Shown: positions 8,758 through 18,175, numbered from the stretch's first letter. The stretch: 64,000 nucleotides of DNA from Ancylobacter gelatini (GCF_022601675.1 NZ_JAKVIL010000002.1:186001-250000); one strand, 5' to 3'. Notes: generated by a model from the letters alone, not told the origin. Numbers and translations are program-made.

Positions 8758-8832
8758 TGGTGGGCGATACAGGGATTGAACCTGTGACCCCTCCCGTGTG
8801 AAGGGAGTGCTCTCCCGCTGAGCTAATCGCCC
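8758..8832 (-). tRNA. tRNA-Val (anticodon CAC)
   Basis: Reading the minus strand, the 75 bases fold as a full cloverleaf: a 7-bp acceptor stem (GGGCGAT with ATCGCCC), D arm GCTC/GAGC, anticodon stem CTCCC/GGGAG around the loop TTCACAC (anticodon CAC, codon GTG), T arm ACAGG/CCTGT around TTCAATC, then A and an encoded CCA. It lies between DUF2254 and gph. A weak GC hairpin downstream (8712-8727, arms GGCCGC/GCGGCC) may end the transcript. No integrase or duplicated att sequence is seen beside it. Confidence 0.97.
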
Positions 8833-8876
8833 GTCGGGTTCTTGGCGAACCGCAACAGTGCCGTCAGGCGGGCTGG

Positions 8877-8905
8877 ATTTAGTGTGTCGGCATGAGTGGT
8901 GTCAA
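8877..8905 (-). promoter_or_regulatory. Promoter of tRNA-Val
   Basis: On the minus strand a perfect -35 box TTGACA (8900-8905) is followed after exactly 17 bases by CTAAAT (8877-8882). The predicted start near 8870 would give a 38-base leader before the mature tRNA end at 8832. This is the best sigma-70 type match I noticed in the window. Confidence 0.7.
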
Positions 8906-8919
8906 GCGCCTGGCTGCAA

Positions 8920-9612
8920 TCAGCGCGCCAGAAGCAGATGCTCCACAGTTTCCGGCAGCCGGTCGAAATGTGTGATGAAGGCATCGCCGCCCAGTTCCTC
9001 GGCCGGGATGTCGGTATAGCCGAACGGCACCACCACCACCGGCACGCGCGCATTCTTCGCGGCGAGCACGTCGGTCATGCTGTCGCCGACCATCACCGCG
9101 CGGCCGGCCAGTCCCCCGGCGCCGGCAATGGTGCCAAGCAGGTGGCCGGCATCCGGCTTCTTCACCGGGAAGGTGTCGGCACCGGCGATGATGGCGAAGC
9201 GCTCGGCGAGGCCGAGGCGGGTCAGCAGCAGCTTGGAGAGGTACTCCAGCTTGTTCGTGCAGACGGCGAGCAGGTGACCGCGCGCGGTGAGTTCGTCCAG
9301 CGCCTCGACGAGGCCTGGGAACGGGCGCGAGCGGTCGGCGATGTGGTCGGCATAATGGGCGAGGAACATGGCCTCCAGGGCGGCGAAGCGCGCCTCGTCC
9401 ACGGTGACGCCGGCGGCGTCGAGACCGCGCGTCACCAGCGCCCTTACCCCGGCGCCGATCATCTTGCGGGTTTCCTCGTGCGGCAGCGGCCGGGCGCCGG
9501 CCTCGATCAGCACCAGGTCGAGCGTGTCGAGCAGGTCCGGGGCGGTGTCGACCAGGGTTCCGTCGAGATCGAAGGCGATGACGGCTGGCGCGGAGGCGAA
9601 CGATGAGGGCAT
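8920..9612 (-). CDS. gph: Phosphoglycolate phosphatase (HAD superfamily)
   Basis: A 230-residue HAD subfamily IA hydrolase. Motif I is FDLDGTLVDTAPDL (nucleophilic first Asp), motif II lies at AVCTNK, the motif III lysine is in FPVKKPDAG, and motif IV is VMVGDSMTD with the metal-binding acidic residues. Family members remove phosphate from 2-phosphoglycolate made by Rubisco oxygenase activity or DNA repair. The overall length and the tail with a VPFGYTDIP-like block match Gph. It is the last gene before tRNA-Val and on the same strand, but the tRNA has its own promoter. Other HAD phosphatases can look similar, so the substrate is inferred from family. Confidence 0.85.
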   Translation of the reverse strand: MPSSFASAPAVIAFDLDGTLVDTAPDLLDTLDLVLIEAGARPLPHEETRKMIGAGVRALVTRGLDAAGVTVDEARFAALEAMFLAHYADHIADRSRPFPGLVEALDELTARGHLLAVCTNKLEYLSKLLLTRLGLAERFAIIAGADTFPVKKPDAGHLLGTIAGAGGLAGRAVMVGDSMTDVLAAKNARVPVVVVPFGYTDIPAEELGGDAFITHFDRLPETVEHLLLAR

Positions 9613-9804
9613 AAACGGTTCCGTAGAGAAAAACGCGATAGATGCGGGGACGAAAAGCGGGGAGCGGACGGCCTAGTGCAGCACGTGATGCTACAGGCCT
9701 ACAATCCTGCCGCTTTTGCTGTCCAGCGTTCCGCGTCCATACGGCGCAGGTGCCGGCCGGCACGCCGATCCATTCGTCGAGGCTTTGCTTTCGGGAGTTT
9801 TCTG

Positions 9805-10347
9805 ATGATGCCGTTGTTCCGAACCGGCTCTTCGCGTCGCCATGGCGGGCGCGGGCCTGTGCTGGCAAGCCTGACGGCCTGCGCTTTGTCGGCGCTGTGC
9901 TTCGGCCTGTCGCAGGTCGCCATGCCGCAACCCGCCTTCGCGCAGGGCCAGTCGACCACGCCGGCCGAGGCCGCGCCCGCGCCGGCGCCATCCACCGAGG
10001 CCGCGCCGCCGGCCTATGCCGGGCCCTATGTGTTCGGCTCGCCGCCTTCCGCGCAGGCCAACCGGCTCTATTCGGTCAATGCCCGCACGGGCGAGGTCTC
10101 TGCCTGCCAGTTCGAGCGGCCCGAAGGCAGCCTGATCGGCCTCACCAAGTGCTTCCCGCGTGATGCCAGCGCTGGCCCGGCCGGGGAGGGCAGCTACGAC
10201 ATCGTGTCCACCCGCTACTCCGGCGAGACCGGCATCTTCCGGGTCAATGTGGAAACCGGCGAGATGAGCGTGTGCTATGTGCGCGACATGCCGCGCCCCA
10301 ATGGCGGGGCCGAGGCGGTGGTCGTGTGCACGCCGGGCGCGCGCTGA
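9805..10347 (+). CDS. Exported protein with duplicated TGE(V/M)SxC motif
   Basis: Unfamiliar protein of about 180 residues. The start at 9805 (or the adjacent ATG at 9808) follows GGGAG and gives a long signal peptide ending near QPAFAQ, then a low-complexity Pro/Ala linker (about residues 55-85). The mature part holds two related units: YSVNARTGEVSACQF and, about 50 residues later, FRVNVETGEMSVCYV. Each is followed by a further cysteine, giving four cysteines that may form disulphides. The pattern resembles single blades of a beta-propeller or a small beta-sandwich duplicated in tandem. It lies directly upstream of rpiA but 126 bases away. No function is assigned. Confidence 0.7.
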   Translation: MMPLFRTGSSRRHGGRGPVLASLTACALSALCFGLSQVAMPQPAFAQGQSTTPAEAAPAPAPSTEAAPPAYAGPYVFGSPPSAQANRLYSVNARTGEVSACQFERPEGSLIGLTKCFPRDASAGPAGEGSYDIVSTRYSGETGIFRVNVETGEMSVCYVRDMPRPNGGAEAVVVCTPGAR

Positions 10348-10473
10348 GCGGGCCGCTTTCCGCGACCCTTTCCGCGGCCCTTGCACGCGCGAAGCTGCGC
10401 GCAAAAGGCGCGGCGGGCTTGTTCTCGCCGCGGTTCGGCGGTAGGCAGCGGAGCTGGATTTCTGGAGCCCCGC

Positions 10474-11175
10474 ATGTCCGACGCCGAGAGTCTCAAACGC
10501 CTTGCGGCCGCCCGCGCGCTGGAGCAGGTGCGTTCCGGCATGAAGCTCGGGCTTGGCACCGGCTCCACCGCGAAGCATTTCGTCGAATTGCTGGCCGAGC
10601 GTGTCGCGCAGGGGCTGGAGGTGGTCGGCGTGCCGACCTCCGAGCAGACCCGCGCGCTGGCGGAGAGCCTGAACGTGCCGCTCGGCACGCTGGACGAGCA
10701 TCCCGCGCTCGACATCACGATTGACGGCGCCGATGAGGTAGGCCCCGATCTGGTCCTGGTGAAGGGCGGCGGCGGCGCGCTGCTGCGCGAGAAGATCGTC
10801 GCCTCGGCCTCCGCGCAGATGATCGTCATTGCCGACGCTTCCAAGCATGTCGCCAGGCTCGGCGCCTTCCCGCTGCCGATCGAGGTGGTGGATTTCGGCG
10901 TGGCGGCGATCCGCCGGGGCATCGAGCGCGCCGCCAGGTCCGCCGGCTGCGCGGGGCTTCTGACCCTGCGCCGTGGCAAGGACGGCCATGTTTTCGTCAC
11001 GGATCAAGGACACCTGATCCTCGACGCGGCCTATGGCGCGATTCCCGAGCCCGCGCTCCTCGCCCGTGCGCTGGAGCAGGTTCCGGGCGTGGTGGATCAC
11101 GGCCTGTTCATCAATCTGGCGAGCCGCGTCATTCTCGCGGGCGCCGACGGCATAACGGTCCTCGACCGTGCGTGA
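10474..11175 (+). CDS. rpiA: Ribose-5-phosphate isomerase A
   Basis: RpiA interconverts ribose 5-phosphate and ribulose 5-phosphate in the pentose phosphate and Calvin pathways. The 233-residue product has the phosphate-binding loop [14 protein letters not shown], the catalytic block [24 protein letters not shown] (with Asp and the Glu/Lys of the active site) and a C-terminal [11 protein letters not shown] segment. The ATG at 10474 follows CTGGAG and starts [12 protein letters not shown], the common N-terminus; the open frame upstream is GC-driven and not family-like. The next gene, at 11204, begins about 30 bases after the stop, so rpiA and the DUF2059 gene are probably one transcript ended by the terminator at 11811. 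Confidence 0.95.
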   Translation: MSDAESLKRLAAARALEQVRSGMKLGLGTGSTAKHFVELLAERVAQGLEVVGVPTSEQTRALAESLNVPLGTLDEHPALDITIDGADEVGPDLVLVKGGGGALLREKIVASASAQMIVIADASKHVARLGAFPLPIEVVDFGVAAIRRGIERAARSAGCAGLLTLRRGKDGHVFVTDQGHLILDAAYGAIPEPALLARALEQVPGVVDHGLFINLASRVILAGADGITVLDRA

Positions 11176-11203
11176 CGGTTACGAGTTCGTCAGGGAGAGA
11201 TTT

Positions 11204-11788
11204 ATGCGTTTTGCGCCTGCAGGACGGTTCCGGCAACCGGCCGCGAACACAGTCGCCGCCGTGATGCTGGTCGCCGGACTCGCCGCGGCCGGCCCGGCTC
11301 TTGCCCAGAACCAGCCCTTTCCGATGGCCGGCGCGACCGCTGCCGCGCCGGCCAAGCCGGCCACCCCGCCCAGCGCCGGCCAGATCAAGCTCGCCAATGA
11401 GCTGCTGGTCGCCAATGGCGAGGCGAGCGCCTTCGACGCGCTGATCCCCGGTGTCATCGAGCAGGCGGCCAATAGTTTCGTCCAGGCCAACCCGGACCTG
11501 ATCCGCGACCTGCGCGACGTCGCCAAGTCGATGATCCCGCAATATGAGAACCGCCGCTCCGAGATCACCTCGATCCTGGCGCAGACCTATGCGGCACAGT
11601 TCTCCGAGGCCGAGCTGACCGAACTTTTGACCTTCTACCGCTCGCCGGTGGGCGTGAAGCTGGTACAGCGCCGGCAGGAACTGCTGGACGACGGCCTGCG
11701 CGGCATCCAGACCTGGAGCGCCAAGTTCTCCCGCGAGATGGAAGCGCGGGTTCGCGAGGAGATGAAGAAGCGCGGCTTCACCATCTGA
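11204..11788 (+). CDS. Exported DUF2059 protein
   Basis: About 194 residues. The ATG at 11204 follows AGGGAGAG; a signal peptide runs to GPALAQ, followed by a Pro/Ala linker. The mature domain is helical with the DUF2059 pattern: ELLVANGEASAFDALIPGV near its start and FSEAELTELLTFYRSPVGVKLVQR near the end. DUF2059 proteins are secreted or periplasmic and of unknown function, frequent in Hyphomicrobiales next to rpiA and gor genes. That agrees with rpiA here, and with gor some 3.4 kb downstream beyond the tct genes. A strong terminator follows within 25 bases. Confidence 0.85.
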   Translation: MRFAPAGRFRQPAANTVAAVMLVAGLAAAGPALAQNQPFPMAGATAAAPAKPATPPSAGQIKLANELLVANGEASAFDALIPGVIEQAANSFVQANPDLIRDLRDVAKSMIPQYENRRSEITSILAQTYAAQFSEAELTELLTFYRSPVGVKLVQRRQELLDDGLRGIQTWSAKFSREMEARVREEMKKRGFTI

Positions 11789-11810
11789 TCCTCGCAGCAG
11801 GACGGAAATG

Positions 11811-11839
11811 AAAATGCCCGGCGCGAGCCGGGCATTTTT
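11811..11839. terminator. Bidirectional rho-independent terminator
   Basis: A perfect 12-base-pair stem, AAAATGCCCGGC / GCCGGGCATTTT, around a GCGA tetraloop. It has a T tract on the plus side and an A tract at its left edge that serves as T tract on the minus strand. It sits between the convergent DUF2059 gene and tctA and should stop transcription from both sides. Confidence 0.9.
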
Positions 11840-11873
11840 GTTGGTGCGGTGAGGCGGCAGTGGCCGGCGCGCC

Positions 11874-13385
11874 TCAGTCCTCGTCGCCGCCCACGGGGGC
11901 CTTGCGGCCGGTCGCGAGGAAGAAGAGCAGCGGGCCGAACAGGGCGAGCGCGGACAACGCGTAGAGCGTGAGTGCGATCGGGCTCTGGAACAGCACCACG
12001 GGATCGCCCACGCTGATGGCGAGCGCGCGGCGCAGCTGCTGTTCGGACAGCGGGCCGAGGATGAGGCCGACCACGACCGGCGCGATCGGATAGTCGTAGC
12101 GCCGCAGCACATAGCCCAGCAGACCGAAGATCAGCAGCATGCCGAGTTCGACCAGCGAGGGATTGGCGCCGAGCGTGCCGAGCGTGGCGAACACCAGAAT
12201 GCCGCCATAGAGCCACGGGCGCGGGATCGCCAGCAGCCGCACCCACAGGCCGACCAGCGGCAGGTTGAGGATCAGCAGCATCGCATTGGCGATGAACAGG
12301 CTGGCGATGAGGCCCCACACGAGATCCGGATTGGTCACGAACAGAAGCGGACCGGGATTGAGACCGTATTGCTGGAAGCCGGCCAGCATGATCGCGGCCG
12401 TCGCCGAGGTGGGCAGGCCGAGCGTCAGCAGCGGCACCAGCACGCCGGCTGCGGCCGCGTTGTTCGCGGCTTCCGGCCCGGCGACCCCCTCGATGGCGCC
12501 ATTGCCGAACTCGTCCGGCTTCTTGCACAGCCGCTTTTCCAGCGCATAGGACAGGAAGGTCGGAATTTCCGCGCCGCCGGCCGGCATGGCGCCGATGGGG
12601 AAGCCGAGGAACGTGCCGCGCAGCCACGGCTTCCAGGAGCGTTTCCAGTCCTCGCGGTTCATGAACACCGAGCCCTTCACCGGCTCGATGATCTCGTCGG
12701 CGCGTGCCCCGGCGGCCACCACAGAGAGCGTCTCGCCGATGGCGAACAGTGCGACGGCGAGCGTGGTTACTTCCACGCCGTCCAGAAGGTCGGGTACGCC
12801 GAAGGAAAGGCGCGCCTGCCCGCTCTGCAGGTCGATGCCGATGAGGCCCAGCGAGAGGCCGATGAACAGGCTGGTGAGACCCTTGGTCACCGAGGAGCCG
12901 AACGCGGCCGACACCGTGGTGAACGCCAGCACCATCAGCGCGAAATAATCCTCCGGGCCGAAGGAGATGGCGATGTCGACCACGGTGGGGGCGATCAGCG
13001 CGAGGCCGATGGTGGCGATGGTGCCGGCCACGAAGGAGCCGATGGCGGCGGTGGCGAGCGCGGGCCCGCCGCGCCCAGCGCGGGCCATCTTGTTGCCTTC
13101 CAGCGCCGTGACGATCGAGGAGCTTTCGCCCGGCGTGTTCAGCAGGATCGAGGCGGTGGAACCGCCATACATGCCGCCATAATAAATACCGGCGAACATG
13201 ATGAGCGAGCCGGCCGGATCGAGCTTGAAGGTGATCGGCAGCAGCAGCGCCACGGTGAGCGCGGGCCCGATGCCCGGCAGCACGCCGACCGCCGTGCCGA
13301 GCATGACGCCGACAAAGGCGAAAACGAGATTCATGGGCTGCAGGGCGATCATCAGGCCCTGGCTGAGAGCGGCGAACGTATCCAT
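11874..13385 (-). CDS. tctA: Tripartite tricarboxylate transporter large membrane subunit TctA
   Basis: A 503-residue, roughly twelve-helix inner-membrane protein. The family signature [19 protein letters not shown] occurs near the N-terminus, followed by [20 protein letters not shown], the highly conserved TctA block. It forms the ion-coupled channel of a TTT system, taking up citrate or other carboxylates delivered by the periplasmic TctC protein. The gene ends the tctC-tctB-tctA operon, 13 bases after tctB, and is closed by the terminator at 11811. No tctD/tctE two-component genes accompany it, so control must be elsewhere. Confidence 0.93.
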   Translation of the reverse strand: MDTFAALSQGLMIALQPMNLVFAFVGVMLGTAVGVLPGIGPALTVALLLPITFKLDPAGSLIMFAGIYYGGMYGGSTASILLNTPGESSSIVTALEGNKMARAGRGGPALATAAIGSFVAGTIATIGLALIAPTVVDIAISFGPEDYFALMVLAFTTVSAAFGSSVTKGLTSLFIGLSLGLIGIDLQSGQARLSFGVPDLLDGVEVTTLAVALFAIGETLSVVAAGARADEIIEPVKGSVFMNREDWKRSWKPWLRGTFLGFPIGAMPAGGAEIPTFLSYALEKRLCKKPDEFGNGAIEGVAGPEAANNAAAAGVLVPLLTLGLPTSATAAIMLAGFQQYGLNPGPLLFVTNPDLVWGLIASLFIANAMLLILNLPLVGLWVRLLAIPRPWLYGGILVFATLGTLGANPSLVELGMLLIFGLLGYVLRRYDYPIAPVVVGLILGPLSEQQLRRALAISVGDPVVLFQSPIALTLYALSALALFGPLLFFLATGRKAPVGGDED

Positions 13386-13398
13386 CGACGGCGGCCCC

Positions 13399-13881
13399 TC
13401 AGATCAGCCGTTCAAGCGGGCCAGCAGGCAGCGAGAGCTGCAGCCCCTTGGCAAAGATCAGGTAGATGATGAAGCACATGAGCGTGCCAGCGAGGAAATG
13501 CCCCCAGATCGGGCCCTTGCCGAATCCCTTCGCGGTGGCGGCGAACAGCCAGCCGGTAGCGATGGAAAAGCCGAGGAATGGCAGCAGCGCGATCTGCCCG
13601 ACCAGCCCGGCCAGTACCCAGGCCATGGGCACGATCTCGTCGCGCGGGCGGTCTACCGGCCCGGCACGCATCGCCTCGACCGCGGTCGCGACGGCGAGCA
13701 GCGCAAGCCCGGCCGAGATGATGGTGGGGAAGGCCGCGGGGCCGACCGCCGAATGCGCGTTGACGCTCGACAGGCGCCAGGCGTCCCACCCGACGACGAA
13801 AGAGAGCGCCGCGAGGCCGAAGGCGATGGCGAAGCCGGCCTTGTCGGCGGTCTTGGAGGATGATGGGGTGGTGTCGGACAT
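13399..13881 (-). CDS. tctB: Tripartite tricarboxylate transporter small membrane subunit TctB
   Basis: A 160-residue protein with four hydrophobic segments, matching the TctB family: a first helix near [12 protein letters not shown], the [21 protein letters not shown] block, and a closing pair of helices ending [13 protein letters not shown]. TctB is the poorly conserved four-helix partner of TctA. The start at 13881 follows GGGAG; an upstream in-frame ATG at 13911 gives a ten-residue extension without a better ribosome site. It lies between tctC (90 bases upstream) and tctA (13 bases downstream). Confidence 0.88.
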   Translation of the reverse strand: MSDTTPSSSKTADKAGFAIAFGLAALSFVVGWDAWRLSSVNAHSAVGPAAFPTIISAGLALLAVATAVEAMRAGPVDRPRDEIVPMAWVLAGLVGQIALLPFLGFSIATGWLFAATAKGFGKGPIWGHFLAGTLMCFIIYLIFAKGLQLSLPAGPLERLI

Positions 13882-13971
13882 CGGCGGCTCCCGAAGGATG
13901 AAGACGCGCACTCCCCCGCGGCCGTCGAGCCGGCGGGGGAGTGGCAGAGGGCAGGTCGAACGACCGCGCGC

Positions 13972-14940
13972 TTACTGCGCGAGGCCGATATCCTTGAGGA
14001 TGGTCTGGGTGGAGGCGATGTCCTTGGCGAGTTGCGCCTCGAATTCGGGGCCGGCGAGATAGGTGTTCACCCAGCCCTTCTGGGCCAGCATGTCTTCCCA
14101 GGCCTTGGACTTGGCCATCTTCTCCACGGCCGCCGCGACTTCGGCCTTCTGTTCCGGCGTCAGGCCGGGGGCGGCCGCGACCATGCGCCAGTTCTGAATG
14201 TCGACGTCGACGCCCGATTCCTTGAAGGTCGGTACGTCCGGCAGGCTGGCGAGGCGTTCGGGGCTGGAAATGCCGAGAATACGCAGCTTGCCGGCCTTGG
14301 CCTGCGATTCGAACTCGCTCATGCTCGAAATGCCGACCGTGACCTTGCCGCCAAGGATGGAGGCCAGCGATTCGCCGCCACCCGAGAAGGCGATGTAGTT
14401 GACCTTGGTCGGATCGATGCCGATGGCCTTGGCGATCAGCCCGGCGGTGATGTGGTCGGTACCGCCGGCCGAGCCGCCGGCCCAGGAGACCTTCTGCGGG
14501 TCCGCCTTCAGCGCCGCCACAAGGTCGGCCATCGACTTGAGCGGGGAACTGGCCGGCACGGCGATGGCTTCATACTCGCCGGTGAGGCGGGCGATCGGGG
14601 TCACCTGCGACAGGTTCACCGGCGACTTGTTGGTGATGATCGCGCCAACCATCACATAGCCGCCGACGATGAGCTGGCTCGGGTCGCCCTTGGCCGAGTT
14701 TACGAACTGGGCGAGGCCGATGGTGCCGCCCGCGCCGGGAACATTCAGTACCTGCACGTTGGGGACGATCTTCTCGGACTGGAGCACCTGCTGCATGGAG
14801 CGCGCGGTCTGGTCCCAGCCGCCGCCGGGGCCGGCCGGCGCCATGATCTTCATATCGCTCATCTGCGCCTGTGCGGCGCCGAGCGGAAGGGTAATGGCGA
14901 AGGCTGCCGCAAGCAGGGCGCCGCGGAAATTCTGGTTCAT
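13972..14940 (-). CDS. tctC: Tripartite tricarboxylate transporter binding protein TctC (BUG family)
   Basis: A 322-residue periplasmic binding protein. A signal peptide ends at PLGAAQAQ, then comes the TctC/BUG opening DMKIMAPAGPGGGWDQTARS and the loop VPGAGGTIGLAQF, which contact carboxylate ligands in solved family members. Later blocks AGGSAGGTDHI and SLPDVPTFKESG are also diagnostic. The ATG at 14940 is preceded by a strong GGAGG. It is the first gene of the tct operon, divergent from gor, as is usual because TctC must be made in excess. The ligand (citrate, tartrate, aromatic acid) cannot be read from sequence alone. Confidence 0.93.
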   Translation of the reverse strand: MNQNFRGALLAAAFAITLPLGAAQAQMSDMKIMAPAGPGGGWDQTARSMQQVLQSEKIVPNVQVLNVPGAGGTIGLAQFVNSAKGDPSQLIVGGYVMVGAIITNKSPVNLSQVTPIARLTGEYEAIAVPASSPLKSMADLVAALKADPQKVSWAGGSAGGTDHITAGLIAKAIGIDPTKVNYIAFSGGGESLASILGGKVTVGISSMSEFESQAKAGKLRILGISSPERLASLPDVPTFKESGVDVDIQNWRMVAAAPGLTPEQKAEVAAAVEKMAKSKAWEDMLAQKGWVNTYLAGPEFEAQLAKDIASTQTILKDIGLAQ

Positions 14941-15080
14941 GGTTTTCCTCCAGGTCGTGCGTGCGGCGCTTGTGGGGGGCAGCACCGTCTTTACGCTGGA
15001 CGCGAAGCTAGAGCGGCGCGGGGGCGCTGTCGAGATACACGGAAGGCTAACCGATTGCCGGAGGTCAGCCATGCGCCGGC

Positions 15081-15109
15081 TTGACGTAGCGCGTCGTCGG
15101 GGCGACATG
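15081..15109 (+). promoter_or_regulatory. gor: Possible promoter of gor
   Basis: A -35-like TTGACG (15081-15086) is followed after 17 bases by GACATG (15104-15109). A start near 15116 would leave a 29-base leader before the gor ATG. The -10 box is poor, so this is tentative, but the same -35 hexamer and spacing recur before cysS, psd and the DMT gene at 40225. Confidence 0.38.
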
Positions 15110-15144
15110 CCGGTGAGCTGGAAATGTCACCGGGGTGCGCCTTC

Positions 15145-16548
15145 ATGGACAAGTTCGACGTCGACCTCTTCGTCATCGGCGGGGGCTCGGGCGGCGTGCG
15201 TGCCGCGCGCATCGCGGCCTCGCATGGCGCGCGCGTCAGGATCGCGGAGGAATACCGGCTCGGCGGCACTTGCGTGATCCGCGGCTGCGTGCCCAAGAAG
15301 CTCCTCGTCTATGCCGCGCGCTTCGCCCATGAATTCGAGGCCGCCGCCGGTTTCGGCTGGACCGTGGACGGTGTTCGGTTCGACTGGCCAACCCTGATCG
15401 CCAACAAGGACCGCGAGATCGCCCGGCTGGAGGGCGCCTATCGCGCCAATCTGGAGCGCGCGGGCGTCGAGATCGTGCCGCAGCGCGCGGTCATCACCGG
15501 CCCGAACGAGGTCCAGCTTGCCGACGGCAGCCGCGTCACCGCACGTTATATTCTCGTGGCGACCGGTGGGCGGCCCAATCTCGGGCTCGACATTCCCGGC
15601 CGCGAGCTGGGCATCACCTCGAACGAGATCTTCCACCTGTCCCGCCTGCCGGCGAGCATCGTGATCCAGGGCGCCGGCTATATCGCGCTCGAATTCGCCA
15701 GCCTGCTGGCCGGTCTCGGTTCGAAGGTCACGGTGGTGCATCGCGGCGATAAGCTGCTGCGCGGCTTCGACGAGGAGATCCGCGAGCGGCTGTCGAAAGA
15801 GCTGGAGGCCGCCGGCATCGCGCTGGAATTCGGCGTCACCGTCGATTCCATCGACGCCACCGATCAGGGCCGGCGCGTCCGCCTCAATGACGGGCGCATC
15901 CTGCTGGCCGACGAGGTGATGCTCGCCATCGGCCGGGTGCCGAACACGGTCGGGGTCGGGCTGGAGACGGCCGGCGTTCACCTCAATGCCAACGGCGCCG
16001 TCGTGGTCGACGAGAATTCGCGTACCAACATACCCTCGATCTACGCCGTGGGCGACGTCACCGACCGGGTGAACCTTACCCCGATCGCGATCCGCGAGGG
16101 CCATGCCTTCGCCGATACCGTGTTCGGCGGCAAGCCGTGGGTGGTGGATCACTCGCTGGTACCCACCGCCGTGTTCACCGAACCGGAGATCGGCGTGGTC
16201 GGGCTGACAGAAGAAGAGGCGCGGGCGCAAGGCCGCCGGCTCGACATCTACAAGACCGACTTCCGCCCGATGAAGGCGACGCTCTCGGGCAGTCCCTCAC
16301 GGGTGTTCATGAAGATCATCGTCGACCAGAAGGACGACAAGGTGATCGGCGTGCATCTCATCGGCGAGGCATCGGCCGAGATCATCCAGATCGTGGGCAT
16401 CACCATGACTGTCGGCGCCACCAAGGCCGATTTCGACCGCACGCTCGCCCTGCACCCCAGCGCGGCGGAGGAACTGGTGACGCTGCGTACCAAGCATGAC
16501 AGCAGCGACCTGCCCGAGCACTCGGCGGAATCCACCCCGGCGATCTAG
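15145..16548 (+). CDS. gor: Glutathione-disulfide reductase
   Basis: Flavoenzyme that uses NADPH to reduce oxidised glutathione in the cytoplasm. Visible features of the 467-residue protein are the FAD loop VIGGGSGGVRAAR near the N-terminus, the redox-active pair in GGTCVIRGCVP (C43 and C48), the NADPH-binding IVIQGAGYIALEFA block, the second FAD motif SIYAVGDVTDR, and the C-terminal interface motif ALHPSAAEELVTL with the catalytic His. The ATG at 15145 starts MDKFDVDLFVIGG, the normal beginning. It is divergent from tctC. It is the only glutathione redox gene here; the Atm1-type exporter at 31.6 kb may use the same thiol. Confidence 0.93.
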   Translation: MDKFDVDLFVIGGGSGGVRAARIAASHGARVRIAEEYRLGGTCVIRGCVPKKLLVYAARFAHEFEAAAGFGWTVDGVRFDWPTLIANKDREIARLEGAYRANLERAGVEIVPQRAVITGPNEVQLADGSRVTARYILVATGGRPNLGLDIPGRELGITSNEIFHLSRLPASIVIQGAGYIALEFASLLAGLGSKVTVVHRGDKLLRGFDEEIRERLSKELEAAGIALEFGVTVDSIDATDQGRRVRLNDGRILLADEVMLAIGRVPNTVGVGLETAGVHLNANGAVVVDENSRTNIPSIYAVGDVTDRVNLTPIAIREGHAFADTVFGGKPWVVDHSLVPTAVFTEPEIGVVGLTEEEARAQGRRLDIYKTDFRPMKATLSGSPSRVFMKIIVDQKDDKVIGVHLIGEASAEIIQIVGITMTVGATKADFDRTLALHPSAAEELVTLRTKHDSSDLPEHSAESTPAI

Positions 16549-16617
16549 GGCATCCGCGCAACGTCGCTCCTGCGCGCGTGCGTCGCGGCCTTCTGGTGTT
16601 TCCCTTGCGCTTGGGTG

Positions 16618-16632
16618 TATAAGGCGCGCCTT
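16618..16632 (+). promoter_or_regulatory. Candidate -10 box and palindrome before the DAHP synthase gene
   Basis: TATAAG (16618-16623), the best -10-like hexamer before the gene, runs directly into AAGGCGCGCCTT (16621-16632), a perfect 12-base palindrome. A repressor bound there would cover the transcription start. No good -35 box stands 16-18 bases upstream. Control by an aromatic amino acid repressor is conceivable but nothing identifies it. Confidence 0.3.
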
Positions 16633-16687
16633 TCCCGTCCCCCGGGGTGTCAGAAGGGGCGGTGATCAATGTCTTTAGGAGGCAATC

Positions 16688-18073
16688 ATGTCCGAACGCT
16701 GGACACCGGAAAGCTGGAGGGCCAAGCCCATTCAGCAGGTGCCGGATTATCCCGACGCGGAAGCCCTGGCTTCGGTGGAGCGTCAGCTTGCCTCCTTTCC
16801 GCCGCTGGTTTTTGCAGGTGAGGCCCGCCGCCTGAAGCGCGAACTCGCGAAGGTGGCCAAGGGAGAGGCCTTCCTGCTCCAGGGCGGCGACTGCGCCGAG
16901 AGCTTCGCCGAGCATTCGGCCGACAACATCCGCGATTTTTTCCGCGTCTTCCTGCAGATGGCGGTGGTGCTGACCTATGCCGGCGCCTCGCCCGTGGTGA
17001 AGGTGGGCCGCATCGCCGGCCAGTTCGCCAAGCCGCGCTCGGCGCCGATGGAGACGGTCGGCGGCCTGGAGCTGCCGTCCTATCGCGGTGACATCGTCAA
17101 CGACATCGAGTTCACGCCGGCCGCGCGCATTCCCGATCCGCGCCGCCAGCTTGAGGCGTACCGCCAGTCGGCGGCCACGCTCAACCTGCTGCGCGCCTTC
17201 GCCAATGGCGGCTATGCCAGCCTCGGCAACGCGCATCAGTGGATGCTCGGCTTCATCAAGGACAGCCCGCAGTCAGGTCGCTACCAGGCGCTGGCCGATC
17301 GCATCACCGAGGCGCTCGACTTCATGCGCGCCATCGGCATCGACCCGGAAACCCATCCGGAGATGCGTTCGACCGATTTCTTCACCTCGCACGAGGCGCT
17401 GCTGCTCGGCTTCGAGCAGGCGCTGACCCGCGTGGATTCCACCACGGGCGACTGGTACGCGACCTCCGGCCACATGATCTGGATCGGTGACCGCACCCGC
17501 CAGCCGGACCATGCGCACATGGAATATGCTCGCGGTGTGAAGAACCCGATCGGCCTTAAGTGCGGCCCGTCGCTGAAGCCGGATGACCTGATCCGCCTCA
17601 TCGACCAGCTCAACCCGCAGGACGAGCCGGGCCGCCTCACGCTCATCGCCCGCTTCGGCGCCGACAAGGTGGGCGACCATCTGCCGGGCCTGGTGCGCGC
17701 CGTTCAGCGCGAGGGGCGCAGCGTGGTGTGGTCGTGCGATCCCATGCACGGCAACACCATCAAGGCCGCCTCGGGCTACAAGACGCGCCCGTTCGACCAG
17801 ATCCTGCGCGAGGTGAAGGACTTCTTCGCCGTGCACGCGGCCGAGGGCACTTTCCCAGGCGGCATTCATCTGGAAATGACGGGCAAGAACGTCACCGAAT
17901 GCACGGGCGGCGCCCGCGCGATCTCGGATGCGGACCTCAAGGACCGCTACCACACCTATTGCGACCCGCGCCTCAATGCCGAGCAGGCCATCGAGATGGC
18001 CTTCCTCGTCGCTGAACTGCTGAAGCAGGCGCGTTCGGGCCGCGAACGTCCGGTGATCGCCGCCGCCGAATGA
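16688..18073 (+). CDS. Class II 3-deoxy-7-phosphoheptulonate (DAHP) synthase
   Basis: Condenses phosphoenolpyruvate and erythrose 4-phosphate in the first step of the shikimate pathway. The 461-residue protein is the plant/Mycobacterium-like class II type, not the E. coli AroFGH type: opening [19 protein letters not shown], metal- and PEP-binding [14 protein letters not shown], the block [12 protein letters not shown], and the late motifs [10 protein letters not shown] and [16 protein letters not shown] perfect ribosome site (TAGGAGG) lies 4 bases before the ATG. Class II enzymes often serve both amino acid and secondary routes; here no neighbour points to the latter. The class lacks a separate regulatory domain name I can assign. 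Confidence 0.95.
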   Translation: MSERWTPESWRAKPIQQVPDYPDAEALASVERQLASFPPLVFAGEARRLKRELAKVAKGEAFLLQGGDCAESFAEHSADNIRDFFRVFLQMAVVLTYAGASPVVKVGRIAGQFAKPRSAPMETVGGLELPSYRGDIVNDIEFTPAARIPDPRRQLEAYRQSAATLNLLRAFANGGYASLGNAHQWMLGFIKDSPQSGRYQALADRITEALDFMRAIGIDPETHPEMRSTDFFTSHEALLLGFEQALTRVDSTTGDWYATSGHMIWIGDRTRQPDHAHMEYARGVKNPIGLKCGPSLKPDDLIRLIDQLNPQDEPGRLTLIARFGADKVGDHLPGLVRAVQREGRSVVWSCDPMHGNTIKAASGYKTRPFDQILREVKDFFAVHAAEGTFPGGIHLEMTGKNVTECTGGARAISDADLKDRYHTYCDPRLNAEQAIEMAFLVAELLKQARSGRERPVIAAAE

Positions 18074-18175
18074 GGCGGCGGCGTGGCGTGACGCTTCGGC
18101 AACAAAGGCCGGGCTTTTCAGCCGAATGTTGCTGAATGTCGCCGATCGTTTCTGAATATGTGCTACCTGCATTCA

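Noticed and set aside
8758-8832. Integration site at tRNA-Val
   Set aside because: No integrase, no duplicated 3' end and no change in gene style on either side.
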